A stretch of 64,000 bases of DNA, from assembly GCA_016200915.1 (NCBI GenBank), contig JACQDV010000045.1, positions 1-64,000 of the forward strand, read 5' to 3'. Made by a program: the position numbers and the translations under genes. Below, in pieces: positions 35,034 to 43,887 of the stretch. The DNA is from Sphingobacteriales bacterium (lineage in GTDB: Bacteria; Bacteroidota; Bacteroidia; Chitinophagales; Chitinophagaceae). Within the stretch, counting starts at the first letter, position 1; each line of letters starts with the position of its first letter. The notes under the pieces were generated by a model. The model made no database searches. It was not told where the DNA came from and saw only the letters and a list, made by a program, of their open reading frames with translations.

Positions 35034-36230
35034 TTAGTTTGTTTTACCCGGATATTGTTTCAATGCTGCCTGCAGACAATCCATCGCTTTATCAATAGCA
35101 TCTGTATTCAATACATAAGCTAATCTTACTTCATCTTTACCTAAACCGGGTGTTCCATAAAACCCTGTTGCTGGTGCCAGCATAATTGTTTCACCATTGT
35201 GTGAAAATGATTCCAGCAACCATTGACAAAATTTATCACTATCATCAATAGGTAATTTAGCCATTGCATAAAATGCACCGCCTGGATTAGGACAAAAAAC
35301 ACCCTCCATCGCATTCAATCTTTTCACTAACAAGTCACGGCGTTTTTTGTATTCTTCTTTAGTGGCATCAAAATAATTATCGGGTAAATCAACTGCAGAT
35401 TCGCCAGCTATCTGTGCAAAGGAAGGCGGACTTAATCTTGCCTGTGCAAACTTCATTGCCACATCTAATAATTCTTTATTACGGGTTACAAAAGCACCGA
35501 TTCTTCCACCACAAGCGCTGTATCTTTTTGAAATAGTATCCATCAGCACCACATTTTTCTCCACCTCTGTTAAATGCATGGCACTGGTATGTGTTCCTTC
35601 ATAACAAAACTCACGATATGCTTCATCTGCAAATAAGTACAGATCATGTTTTAATACAACCTGTTTTAATGTTTCCATTTCTTCTTTGCTGTATAAATAA
35701 CCAGTCGGGTTATTGGGATTACATACTACAATGGCTTTTGTTTTTGGAGTAATGGCTTTTTCAAAATCTTCAATAGGCGGTAGAGCAAATCCACTATTAA
35801 TGGAGGAAGTAATAGGTTTCACTACCACATCTGCTGCTACGGCAAATCCATTATAATTTGCATAAAATGGTTCGGGAATAATCACTTCATCACCAGCATC
35901 CAAGCAACTCATAAAGCCAAAGAGAATTGCTTCTGAGCCACCAGTAGTAATAATGATTTGGTTGTACTCAATATCAATTCCGCATTTTTTATAATACTTC
36001 ACCAGTTTGCGGCGATAACTTTCATTGCCCGCACTGTGACTATATTCTAATACTTTAAAATCAAAATGGCGAACTGCATCTAGCACCAATTTGGGTGTTT
36101 CAATATCCGGCTGACCAATGTTTAAATGATAAACTTTAGTTCCTTTCTTTTTAGCAGCTTCTGCAAATGGAACTAATTTACGAATAGGAGAAGGCGGCAT
36201 TACTTCGCCACGGTGACTGATCTTTGGCAT
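35034..36230 (-). CDS. PLP-dependent class I aminotransferase (aspartate type)
   Basis: 398 residues. Fold-type I blocks: HLNIGQPDIETPKLVLDA near 36, VVCNPNNPTGYLYSKEEME near 168, DEAYREFCYEG near 206, and the lysine block TISKRYSACGGRIGAFVTRN near 237. Likely aspartate or broad-specificity aminotransferase; exact substrate not assignable. A -7-like box TAACTTCG lies 4 nt before the ATG, suggesting a leaderless message. Confidence 0.87.
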   Translation of the reverse strand: MPKISHRGEVMPPSPIRKLVPFAEAAKKKGTKVYHLNIGQPDIETPKLVLDAVRHFDFKVLEYSHSAGNESYRRKLVKYYKKCGIDIEYNQIIITTGGSEAILFGFMSCLDAGDEVIIPEPFYANYNGFAVAADVVVKPITSSINSGFALPPIEDFEKAITPKTKAIVVCNPNNPTGYLYSKEEMETLKQVVLKHDLYLFADEAYREFCYEGTHTSAMHLTEVEKNVVLMDTISKRYSACGGRIGAFVTRNKELLDVAMKFAQARLSPPSFAQIAGESAVDLPDNYFDATKEEYKKRRDLLVKRLNAMEGVFCPNPGGAFYAMAKLPIDDSDKFCQWLLESFSHNGETIMLAPATGFYGTPGLGKDEVRLAYVLNTDAIDKAMDCLQAALKQYPGKTN

Positions 36231-36234
36231 GAAG

Positions 36235-36242
36235 CGAAGTTA
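36235..36242 (-). promoter_or_regulatory. -7-like box 4 nt from ATG
   Basis: Minus strand TAACTTCG (one mismatch from TAnnTTTG) then CTTC and ATG of the aminotransferase gene. Counted as weak evidence because of the mismatch. Confidence 0.35.
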
Positions 36243-36348
36243 TTTATTTTCTGTCCGATGGTCTCCATCTGGCAGAAAATAAAATTTATTTCGTTGGTTA
36301 GTTTAGGAAATATGTTACAGTCAGACCGGGACGGTCGGACTGTGGTGA

Positions 36349-36384
36349 AACAAAAACCCCCTCACATCGCTGCAAGAGGGCTAT
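36349..36384 (-). terminator. Terminator after the DUF1573 pair
   Basis: On the minus strand CCCTC, a 12-nt loop, GAGGG and then GGTTTTTGTTT; lies about 30 nt after the stop of the 36414 gene. Confidence 0.5.
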
Positions 36385-36413
36385 TTTCTAAAGGTGTGTG
36401 TGAAAATATCTTA

Positions 36414-36920
36414 TTAAGACTTGGCAGTTTTTTTAGTTTTCTTAGCTTTTGCAGTGGTTACTTTAGCAGCAGTTGTTGTGGCAGCAGGAACTACCGCCGG
36501 AGCAGCGGGTGTAACTTTTGTTTGCGCATCAACAGCTGCATCATTAGCCACCACTTTACCGGTAATGCTTACTGTTTTTTGCTCATCAATGCCTTTGAAT
36601 TTAATAGTAACCATTTTTGAGAAGTTACCGGCAGCAGCAGCATTGTAAGTAGCGGTTATAGAACCGGTCTTACCTGGCATAATAGGCTCTTTTGTATAAT
36701 CAGACTTTGTACAACCACAACCAGGAGTTACACTTTCAATGATCAGGGGTTCCTGTCCGATATTTGTTAAGGTAAAAGTTCCTGTTACAGGATTACCTTG
36801 CTTTACGGTACCAAGGTCAACAATTTCAGATGCAAATTTTACTTTGTCTGAAACTTTGGTTTGCGCCATTACGATATTGGCAAACACTAAGGCTACGAAT
36901 GCTGAAAAAACTTGTTTCAT
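36414..36920 (-). CDS. DUF1573 secreted protein with Ala/Lys-rich tail
   Basis: 168 residues. Signal peptide (MKQVFSAFVALVFANIVMAQ), one DUF1573 immunoglobulin-like domain (about 28-125) with KQGNPVTGTFTLTNIGQEPLIIESVTPGCGCT, whose GCGCT pair is the family hallmark, and a tail of Ala/Thr/Val then Lys-Lys-Thr repeats (130-168). The role of such proteins at the cell envelope is unknown. Follows a paralogue by 26 nt. Confidence 0.85.
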   Translation of the reverse strand: MKQVFSAFVALVFANIVMAQTKVSDKVKFASEIVDLGTVKQGNPVTGTFTLTNIGQEPLIIESVTPGCGCTKSDYTKEPIMPGKTGSITATYNAAAAGNFSKMVTIKFKGIDEQKTVSITGKVVANDAAVDAQTKVTPAAPAVVPAATTTAAKVTTAKAKKTKKTAKS

Positions 36921-36946
36921 GTTTGTGTTATTAGTAGTTTTTAAAT

Positions 36947-37390
36947 TTATTGTTTCAATAGTTCCAGGACGCTGTTTCCGGGAACAGAGTTGTCAGCTGT
37001 TTTTCTTACTTCACCTTTAATGGTAACTATTTTAGTTTGACCGTCATTATAGGTAATAGTAACCGTTTTTTCAAATGGGCCATAAGCCATAGCATTAAAC
37101 CCAACATTAATTTTAGTAGTAGCACCAGGTGCTACCGCCTCTTTGCTCCATTGTGGAGTAGTACAACCGCAAGAAGCATGAACATCACTCAACTTTAAAG
37201 GATCCTTACTCACATTGGTTAAAACGAAATCATAAGTTACCGGTTTGCCCTGAACGATCTTACCGAAGTCATGATGTTCGGCATTTAATGTAAAAACCTC
37301 CGGCGCAGGAGAGGTGGCCTTGCTATCGGTTTGTGCATAAATGAATGTGGAGGCACAAACTAATACGAGGATCAAACAAAATTTCTTCAT
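36947..37390 (-). CDS. DUF1573 secreted protein
   Basis: 147 residues. Signal peptide (MKKFCLILVLVCASTFIYAQ) and one DUF1573 domain: HDFGKIVQGKPVTYDFVLTNVSKDPLKLSDVHASCGCTTPQWSKEAVAPG. Tandem paralogue of the 36414 gene (same SxxCGCT block) without its Lys-rich tail. The pair probably arose by duplication and is cotranscribed from the minus strand. Confidence 0.87.
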   Translation of the reverse strand: MKKFCLILVLVCASTFIYAQTDSKATSPAPEVFTLNAEHHDFGKIVQGKPVTYDFVLTNVSKDPLKLSDVHASCGCTTPQWSKEAVAPGATTKINVGFNAMAYGPFEKTVTITYNDGQTKIVTIKGEVRKTADNSVPGNSVLELLKQ

Positions 37391-37514
37391 AGTCCGGTTG
37401 TTTATAAGGCTAATAAATAGCCATATCTACAAAAATAGCCAATCCCCTCAAAAAACATAGCTTTTTTTTGTCCTTAGCATTTCATTAAGAAACGCAGGGA
37501 ATGTTGTTAAATTG

Positions 37515-37522
37515 TAGATTTG
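37515..37522 (+). promoter_or_regulatory. -7 promoter box 4 nt from ATG (leaderless candidate)
   Basis: TAGATTTG matches TAnnTTTG exactly, then CCGC and the ATG of the E1 gene at 37527. No -33 TTTG at the usual distance. Confidence 0.5.
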
Positions 37523-37526
37523 CCGC

Positions 37527-37823
37527 ATGAATTCATCAGCCACTAACGAAAGCTTGTCACTGGAGAATCTTTCTTTCGAAACTTTCCGCAGCGAAGTTTT
37601 GAAAGATTACCGGGTAGCCTGCCAAAGCCGTGAGGCAAGTTTAATTGGCCGCAAGGAGGTACTTACGGGTAAAGCTAAATTTGGAATATTTGGCGATGGC
37701 AAAGAATTACCACAGGTGGCTATGGCTAAATTCTTTCAGCCCGGAGATTTTTACAGCGGTTATTACCGTGATCAAACTTTTGCCTTCGCAACCGGCGTGG
37801 CCTCAATAGAAGAATTCTTTTAA
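37527..37823 (+). CDS. Fused 2-oxoacid dehydrogenase E1, N-terminal part (before in-frame stop)
   Basis: 98 residues forming the start of an alpha-beta fused, TPP-dependent E1 (branched-chain or related 2-oxoacid dehydrogenase): LKDYRVACQSREASLIGRKEVLTGKAKFGIFGDGKELPQVAMAKFF and YSGYYRDQTFAFATG are typical alpha-subunit sequence. It ends at TAA 37821-37823, but the same frame continues without any shift (QLYADPDTNNDPHSGGRQM) into the next ORF. So one substitution, not a frameshift, splits the gene. Confidence 0.8.
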   Translation: MNSSATNESLSLENLSFETFRSEVLKDYRVACQSREASLIGRKEVLTGKAKFGIFGDGKELPQVAMAKFFQPGDFYSGYYRDQTFAFATGVASIEEFF

Positions 37824-37877
37824 CAATTATATGCTGATCCTGATACCAATAATGATCCGCATAGCGGCGGCCGCCAG

Positions 37878-39908
37878 ATGAACTGTCACTTTGCATCAAG
37901 ATTAGTGGATGAGCAGGGTGAGTTCCTGGATTTAGCCAATCGTAAGAATTTAATAGCCGGGATGGCACCTACTGCGTCTCAAATGCCAAGGTCAATTGGG
38001 TTGGCACTGGCTTCAAAATCTTTCCGCAACGTAAAAGAGCTGAAACAGTTTAAAGAGCTGTCTAATAACGGTAACGAAGTTTGTTTTGCTACTATTGGCG
38101 ATGCTTCTACCAGCGAAGGACATTTTTGGGAAACAATAAATGCAGCCGGTGTATTACAAATTCCATTGGCCATTTTTGTTTGGGATGACGGGTTTGGAAT
38201 CTCAGTTCCCAGAAAATATCAAACTACTAAAGGCTCGGTATCAGAAGCATTAAAAGGTTTTCAAAAGAAAGAAGGAACTAATGGTATTGATATTTATAAA
38301 GTGAAGGCATGGGATTATGCCGGAATGTGCGAAGTGTTTGAGCAGGGAATAAAAAAGATCCGTGATACACATACACCGGCTTTGTTTCATGTAGAAGAGG
38401 TAACACAGCCACAAGGTCATTCTACCTCCGGTAGCCATGAAAGATATAAAACACCCGATCGCTTAGAATGGGAGAGACAATGGGATTGCATCCGCAAATT
38501 CAAGGAATGGATCTTACAAAATACATTAGCCACAGAAGAAGAACTAAATGAAGTGGAAAGAGAGGCTAAAGAATCTGTGAGAGATAGTAAGAACAGCGCT
38601 TGGGAAAAATATTTAGTTCCATTAAAAGAACAGGTGAACACCACGGTGCAACTCATCAATAATATTATAGCATCCGGTGGGGATGAGGAAGGTAAAATGG
38701 AAAAGCTGGTAAAAGAGCTTTCCACTAACCGTGAACCACAGCGACGGGATGTGATGAAGACCATCGCCATCATACTGGATGAAGTAAATAATGCGGAGCT
38801 TAACAGTTATTATCAATTTCTCAGTGAATCAAATAAAAAATTCTACAATTCATATTTATACCTGCAGGGAGAAAAGAGTGCATTAAAGGTTGCTGAAGTA
38901 AATGCTGAATATACTACAGACTCTCCCGTGGTAAATGGATACGAAGTAATTAACCGCTACTTCGACAAGTTGTTTGCCAGCAACCCTAAAGTAATGGCAT
39001 TTGGTGAAGACCTTGGGTTTATTGGTGATGTTAACCAGGGTTTTGCAGGTTTGCAGTCAAAACATGGGGAAGGAAGAATATTTGATACTGGCATCCGTGA
39101 ACTAACCATCATCGGTCAGGGAATTGGTTTGGCATTACGTGGATTAAGACCTATTGCAGAAATACAATATTTAGATTATCTCGTTTATGGTTTGCAGCCA
39201 TTAACAGATGATGCTGCTACTTTGCATTACCGTACAGTAGGTATGCAAAGTGCTCCACTGATCGTTCGGTCAAGAGGTCATCGGTTGGAAGGTATCTGGC
39301 ACAGTGGTTCACCTATGGGAATGATCGTTAATGCTCTTCGTGGTATGTATGTGTGTGTGCCCCGTAATATGGTACAGGTGGTGGGAATGTATAACACATT
39401 ATTCAAAGGGAATGATCCGGCTTTAGTAATAGAATGTTTGAATGGTTATCGTCTCAAAGAAAAATTACCTTCTAATTTAACAGACTTCACCGTGCCTTTA
39501 GGTGTACCTGAAATAATAAGAGAAGGTAATGATATAACTATTGTTTCCTATGGTTCTACCTTAAGAATTATACAGGAAGCTGCTAACCGTTTAGAACATT
39601 CAGGAATTCATTGTGAAATAGTGGACGTACAAACTTTATTGCCTTTCGATATTCATCATACCATTTTACAATCACTGCAAAAAACCAATCGTATTGTTTT
39701 TGTTGATGAAGATGTGCCTGGCGGAGCTGCTGGTTATATGTTCAACAAAGTAATGGAAGAGCAGGGTGGTTATAAATGGTTAGATGTGGCTCCACGAACG
39801 ATTACTGCTGAAGCGCATCGTCCTGCGTATGGAAGTGACGGAGATTATTTCAGCAAACCTAATGCAGAGGATATTGTGAGAGTGATCAAAGAGATGATGG
39901 CTGAATAA
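37878..39908 (+). CDS. Fused 2-oxoacid dehydrogenase E1, main part (after in-frame stop)
   Basis: 676 residues from the first ATG after the stop, same frame as the 37527 ORF; the joined product would be 793 residues. TPP-binding TIGDASTSEGHFWETINAAG near 74-93, then linker, then beta-subunit transketolase pyrimidine domain (FGEDLGFIGDVNQGFAGL near 376; IAEIQYLDYLVYGLQPLTDD near 426) and C-terminal domain (GVPEIIREGNDITIVSYGSTL; DEDVPGGAAGYMFNKV). It would decarboxylate a branched 2-oxoacid and acylate the E2 lipoyl group. No E2/E3 genes nearby. Without the N-terminus the alpha-like fold is probably incomplete. Confidence 0.85.
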   Translation: MNCHFASRLVDEQGEFLDLANRKNLIAGMAPTASQMPRSIGLALASKSFRNVKELKQFKELSNNGNEVCFATIGDASTSEGHFWETINAAGVLQIPLAIFVWDDGFGISVPRKYQTTKGSVSEALKGFQKKEGTNGIDIYKVKAWDYAGMCEVFEQGIKKIRDTHTPALFHVEEVTQPQGHSTSGSHERYKTPDRLEWERQWDCIRKFKEWILQNTLATEEELNEVEREAKESVRDSKNSAWEKYLVPLKEQVNTTVQLINNIIASGGDEEGKMEKLVKELSTNREPQRRDVMKTIAIILDEVNNAELNSYYQFLSESNKKFYNSYLYLQGEKSALKVAEVNAEYTTDSPVVNGYEVINRYFDKLFASNPKVMAFGEDLGFIGDVNQGFAGLQSKHGEGRIFDTGIRELTIIGQGIGLALRGLRPIAEIQYLDYLVYGLQPLTDDAATLHYRTVGMQSAPLIVRSRGHRLEGIWHSGSPMGMIVNALRGMYVCVPRNMVQVVGMYNTLFKGNDPALVIECLNGYRLKEKLPSNLTDFTVPLGVPEIIREGNDITIVSYGSTLRIIQEAANRLEHSGIHCEIVDVQTLLPFDIHHTILQSLQKTNRIVFVDEDVPGGAAGYMFNKVMEEQGGYKWLDVAPRTITAEAHRPAYGSDGDYFSKPNAEDIVRVIKEMMAE

Positions 39909-39933
39909 TTATTAATCATTTCATTTTCCTATT

Positions 39934-40242
39934 ATGAAACTTAAACTGTATCAAATCGATGCTTTCGCCTCTTCATTATTCAAAGGAAATCCTGCTGCTG
40001 TAATTCCATTAAAGAAATGGCTGCCCACTGAATTAATGCAACAAATTGCTTTGGAAAATAATTTAAGCGAAACGGTATTCTTTGTTCCTTCCAAAGAAAA
40101 GGGAGCTGACTATGATATTAAATGGTTTACTCCTGAAGTAGAGATCAACCTGTGTGGTCATGCAACATTAGCTTCTTTGATAGTAATATCGGCTGCCATT
40201 GATTTGCTCTTGTATTTTTTTCTAAAAGCTTTAAAAGTATAA
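39934..40242 (+). pseudogene. PhzF-family isomerase, truncated
   Basis: The first about 81 residues are PhzF family: LYQIDAFASSLFKGNPAAVIPL, catalytic-region NNLSETVFFV and EVEINLCGHATLAS. PhzF proteins are usually 260-290 residues. After CGHATLAS (about 40176) the sequence becomes the antisense of the convergent transglutaminase-like gene (IVISAAIDLLLYFFLKALKV), so two thirds of phzF are gone. A deletion or rearrangement joined the two genes. Not expected to be functional. Confidence 0.75.
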
Positions 40243-41018
40243 TAGGCAATTATCAACCAAACGAAAAAAATAAACCAGGCAAGTTTATTGTAAACACGAA
40301 GCAGATACGGTCTGATTGAAATGCTATCAGCATTTTCTTTTCCAATAACAACATTAAGTATCGATTTAATGGTGGTAGTTAACCCTGGAATTTTTTCCCA
40401 GTTGGTATAACGTACACCTTTATAATTATATTCAGCCGGATAATCTGCCGGAAGCTGTTTTTTATATTGCTCCCAGTTTTTGTTCAAATCACTGAAACTT
40501 GATAAGGAACCATCTGCTTTTTTAAAAGCAAGATTAAAAGTTGGATCCAGTACAATCCATCCATTTTCTGTTTTTGTTTCTACAAATATGTGACCGCCAT
40601 ATACATCATTCACTTTCATTTGGGCGATCCGCACCTTCATGTCATTCGATTTTAATATTCTTGCCAGTACTGTAGCATAGCTTCCGCAGGCGCCATTACC
40701 GGTCATCAGGTCAACTGTAGAAGGATGGAAGATATTTGCTTTTATGCCATCAAGATGTTCATTGGCAAATACTAAATATCTTTTCGCCTGGAGGTCATAA
40801 GCCGTTTGCATGGCCTTAATGGCAAAATCATTCTTGCTGGTACTGGCAGGTAATTCATTCCTTATTCTGCGGGCAATTATTGAAAAGAGTTGTGTTTCGT
40901 ATTTTGATTCACTGTAAAAAAAAAGCAAACAGGCAAGCAGCAGCCCATTTAAAAAACACAGGAAGTACAGGTTTTTCACAAAATTACGGAGGGTTCTTAG
41001 AATTGTTTTAACTGGCAT
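40158..41018 (-). CDS. Transglutaminase-like membrane protein
   Basis: 286 residues. N-terminal helix (about 18-36), extracytoplasmic transglutaminase-like domain with catalytic Cys in MTGNGACGSYATVLARIL (about 104-121), His in GGHIFVETKTENGW (about 141) and Asp in VLDPTF, then a C-terminal helix (LAWFIFFVWLIIAYYTF, about 247-263) and a basic tail. The last about 6 codons overlap the truncated phzF on the other strand, so the natural C-terminus may have been altered. Target unknown. Confidence 0.8.
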   Translation of the reverse strand: MPVKTILRTLRNFVKNLYFLCFLNGLLLACLLFFYSESKYETQLFSIIARRIRNELPASTSKNDFAIKAMQTAYDLQAKRYLVFANEHLDGIKANIFHPSTVDLMTGNGACGSYATVLARILKSNDMKVRIAQMKVNDVYGGHIFVETKTENGWIVLDPTFNLAFKKADGSLSSFSDLNKNWEQYKKQLPADYPAEYNYKGVRYTNWEKIPGLTTTIKSILNVVIGKENADSISIRPYLLRVYNKLAWFIFFVWLIIAYYTFKAFRKKYKSKSMAADITIKEANVA

Positions 41019-41122
41019 AAGATGATTAATTCATTTGACGGCGTTTTTTGCATTAGCTTACGCAATAGGCTCAATAAAATAAATGATTAAGACAAAATGA
41101 CGTGATGGAGGTTTACGGGAAG

Positions 41123-41533
41123 TTAATCCAGAAATTTTTCTTTCCACTCTGGTTTAGGTAACCAGCATTCATTCTTTTTCCCAAACCATTTGTACCGGTT
41201 GGCAGCTATCAAATTATATAGTGCATCCCGAATAAATTTCGGTACAATGATAAAGATATATAACAAACTCCATCCGCCACCTAAATATTTCAGCATTCTT
41301 AAGGCTCCACTGCTTCGGGTATAAAGTTTGTCTCCTTCCAGCAGCATAAAAGAATTAAACGTATCAGCAGGCAGATTATTTTGTTTTAAAACCTGCTGAC
41401 CATAATTGCCCTGCAATGATCCAAACAAAAACTGGTCTTTTTTATCCCGCTTTAAAATAAACTGCACACTGCTGCTGCACAGGTTACATACACCATCAAA
41501 TAGTACAATCTTTTTTTCTGATACTTCGGGCAT
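41123..41533 (-). CDS. DCC-family thiol-disulfide protein (DUF393)
   Basis: 136 residues from ATG 41533; an in-frame TTG 9 nt upstream overlaps the -7 box and is rejected. Hallmark VLFDGVCNLCSSSVQFILKRD gives a CxxC at about residues 16-19 in a thioredoxin-like fold, followed by RSSGALRMLKYLGGGW and IRDALYNLIAANRYKWFGK. DCC proteins are predicted thiol-disulfide oxidoreductases; partner unknown. Confidence 0.88.
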   Translation of the reverse strand: MPEVSEKKIVLFDGVCNLCSSSVQFILKRDKKDQFLFGSLQGNYGQQVLKQNNLPADTFNSFMLLEGDKLYTRSSGALRMLKYLGGGWSLLYIFIIVPKFIRDALYNLIAANRYKWFGKKNECWLPKPEWKEKFLD

Positions 41534-41539
41534 AAACTT

Positions 41540-41547
41540 CAAAATTA
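41540..41547 (-). promoter_or_regulatory. -7 promoter box before the DCC gene
   Basis: Minus strand TAATTTTG matches TAnnTTTG exactly and is 6 nt from the ATG at 41533, giving a leaderless or near-leaderless message. Confidence 0.45.
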
Positions 41548-41607
41548 GATTGTCTTTGGCGAATTGAAAATTATTTATAAACTTTAATCGGGCTAACTGT
41601 TATACCG

Positions 41608-41829
41608 ATGAATATCCCGACAAAAAATTTTTCTATATACATACTACTGGTTTTATTATTGCCTGCTGTAATGGCAAAACCCCAAACCGGCAAAAAGATT
41701 CAGCCTATATTTTTTCTTTACTCGATAAAGCTGAAAAATTTTATTCTGCCGGAAAATATGATTCAGCACTTTATTATTCTTACAAAGCAGAATCCATCAG
41801 CCGTCAATCAAGTTATAAAAAAGGATTAG
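41608..41829 (+). CDS. TPR sensor kinase, N-terminal fragment (frameshifted)
   Basis: Start of the sensor kinase gene: signal peptide (NFSIYILLVLLLPAVMAKPQTGKK). After the five-A run at 41692-41696 the correct protein continues in the other frame (DSAYIFSLLDKAEKFYSAGKYDSALYYSYKAE...), so residues after about 30 of this ORF are not real. One missing A would restore the gene. Confidence 0.6.
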   Translation: MNIPTKNFSIYILLVLLLPAVMAKPQTGKKIQPIFFLYSIKLKNFILPENMIQHFIILTKQNPSAVNQVIKKD

Positions 41830-41915
41830 CCTATGCACTCATAAAATCAACAGATGTTTATTTAGACCAGGAAGATTTTGAAAGAGCAACCAGCGCTGCC
41901 ACCACTATCAATAAC

Positions 41916-43577
41916 ATGGGATTGCAGATGAATGATTCTCTGATTGCTGCTATTGGATGGATGCAACTGGCGCAATCAAATATGTATAATAATAAATTTA
42001 CCGAAGCAACTGGTTTGTTTGCCAAATCACTGCAATATTATTTAGAAAAACATCCAACGAAATATTCAGCACTGGCCTTTAATGATCTTGGTTATACCTG
42101 GGGAAGATTGGGAGAACTGAGCAAACAGGCTAACTGTATCACTAAATCTATAAGCATTTATGAAAATTATTTTCCTGCCGAATATGGTGAGATAGGAGTG
42201 GCTTATAATAATCTTTCTACTGTTTATTATAGTTTGAACGACCGTAATAAAGCCATTGAGTATGCCAAAAAATCTATTTATTACCGGGAAAAAGATGGAG
42301 ATATAAAAAGATTGTCTCTCGGCTGTTGTAACCTTAGCCAGTATTATACAGGCATTGATGACGAAGAAGCAAAAAAATACCAGCAGCTATGTGTAAAATA
42401 TGCTCTGCAGTCAAAAGATGAAGCAAGGATCATTCATTCTTATGTAACAGACTCTTTAATTTCTTTTAATCAAAAAGAGTATAAAGCATCTGTGGATTAT
42501 GAAGAAAAAGCCATTGCTCTTTTAGAAAAAGAAAATAAAAACTTCGCCATGCTTTCCCGCCGCTATGCTGCCCTGGCTATGAGCGAGGCTTCCTTAAATA
42601 AAGACAGCAATAAAGTGCTGGCTCATTTTAATAAAGCACTATCGCTGGTAAAACAAATTAATGATAAATATAACCTGCGGGATGCTTATGGCAAATTATC
42701 CGATTATTACCGCCAACAAAAAGAATATGATAAAGCACTGGAAGCTTACCAGCAGCATGTGTTGTATCGTGACAGTATCGTAAATCAAAGTACCAAAACA
42801 GCTATTGCAGATATTGAAGGTAAATACCAGGCTGAGAAAAAAGATAAAGCTATTGCCGACTTAAATGCTTTGGAAAAAATAAAACAACTGCAGATAGAAA
42901 AACAGCAGGCCGTTATCAATGGAAACCTGGCAGAAGCACAGAAGAAAGAAAAAGAAATTGAACTATTGTCCAATGCAAGAGAATTACAGGATTTAAAAAT
43001 TCAGCAGCAGGATGAACAATTAGAGAAACAATTGTTGCAGGCAAAAAACAATCAGCAGCAATTAGACCTGGCTGAGAAAGACCGCCAGTTAAAAGAACGT
43101 CAACTAAAATCCTCTAACCAACTGCGCAATTTTTTATTGGCAGGAATTGGTTTACTGTTATTGCTGGGTTATTTCATGTTTAACCGTTACCAGTTAAAAC
43201 GAAAGATAAAAGAACAACAATCGTTGCTGGCCGTACGAAGTAATATCGCTAAAGACCTGCATGATGAAATCGGTTCGGCATTAACCAGTATTAAAATATT
43301 ATCACAGGTTTCTAAAACTACTTTGAATAAGGATACGGATAAAACATCTTCTTTCCTGGAAAAAATAACCGAACAATCTACCGAAATGCAGCAAGGACTG
43401 AGTGATATTGTATGGGCTATTAAACCCGATAACGATAAACTCAGCAATATGGTGGCCCGTATGCGGGATTACGTGGCCCATACATTAGAACCAAAAAATA
43501 TTGAAACGGTTTTTTTATTGATGAACAGTTGCTTAACAGATCACTTGATATGCAGCAGCGGCGGGATTTCTTTTTAG
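41916..43577 (+). CDS. TPR-containing sensor histidine kinase, central part
   Basis: 553 residues; the real frame begins upstream near 41697 without its own ATG. About six tetratricopeptide units (to residue about 300; e.g. ALAFNDLGYTWGRLGELSKQANCI), a long Gln/Glu/Lys-rich coiled coil (about 300-405), one membrane helix (FLLAGIGLLLLLGYFMF, about 409-425), and HisKA_3 with phospho-accepting His in NIAKDLHDEIGSALTSIKIL (about 448). At the seven-T run 43510-43516 the frame is lost; the ATP-binding domain continues in the next ORF. Senses an unknown envelope signal, partner of the regulator at 44004. Confidence 0.85.
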   Translation: MGLQMNDSLIAAIGWMQLAQSNMYNNKFTEATGLFAKSLQYYLEKHPTKYSALAFNDLGYTWGRLGELSKQANCITKSISIYENYFPAEYGEIGVAYNNLSTVYYSLNDRNKAIEYAKKSIYYREKDGDIKRLSLGCCNLSQYYTGIDDEEAKKYQQLCVKYALQSKDEARIIHSYVTDSLISFNQKEYKASVDYEEKAIALLEKENKNFAMLSRRYAALAMSEASLNKDSNKVLAHFNKALSLVKQINDKYNLRDAYGKLSDYYRQQKEYDKALEAYQQHVLYRDSIVNQSTKTAIADIEGKYQAEKKDKAIADLNALEKIKQLQIEKQQAVINGNLAEAQKKEKEIELLSNARELQDLKIQQQDEQLEKQLLQAKNNQQQLDLAEKDRQLKERQLKSSNQLRNFLLAGIGLLLLLGYFMFNRYQLKRKIKEQQSLLAVRSNIAKDLHDEIGSALTSIKILSQVSKTTLNKDTDKTSSFLEKITEQSTEMQQGLSDIVWAIKPDNDKLSNMVARMRDYVAHTLEPKNIETVFLLMNSCLTDHLICSSGGISF

Positions 43578-43831
43578 TGTTTAAAGAAGCAGTTAACAAT
43601 ATTGCCAAGTACAGTAACTGTACTAAAACAGAAATTAAACTTTCCTCAATCAATAACCAGGTGCAATTAAACATTACGGATAACGGAATTGGCTTTGATG
43701 TGAATCAACAAACTACTTCCAATGGATTAAAGAATATGAAAGCGAGGGCGGGAGCGTTGGGTGGAGAGTTAGTTATTCAATCTGTCATTGGTAAAGGAAC
43801 AGGATTGCAACTGAATATTCCGGCTACATGA
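43529..43831 (+). CDS. TPR sensor kinase, HATPase fragment (frameshifted)
   Basis: 100 residues in the -1 frame relative to the central part; the true junction is at the T-run 43510-43516 (IDEQLLNRSLDMQQRRDFFLVFKEAVNNIAKYS). Shows the N-box (EAVNNIAKYS), G1 box (DNGIGFDV) and G2-type ARAGALGGELVI of NarX/DesK-like kinases. With one added T the three fragments form one kinase of about 735 residues. Confidence 0.8.
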   Translation: MLNRSLDMQQRRDFFLVFKEAVNNIAKYSNCTKTEIKLSSINNQVQLNITDNGIGFDVNQQTTSNGLKNMKARAGALGGELVIQSVIGKGTGLQLNIPAT

Positions 43832-43887
43832 TGATGTGGTGGGTTTATTAGTTTATTGGTTTATTTTTCACTGAACGATTTTAAAAG

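Noticed and set aside
36213-36648. Plus-strand ORFs of 135 and 75 residues
   Set aside because: Both are antisense to the DUF1573 gene and its Ala/Lys-rich tail, which explains their Val/Ala-rich or Ser/Cys-rich composition.
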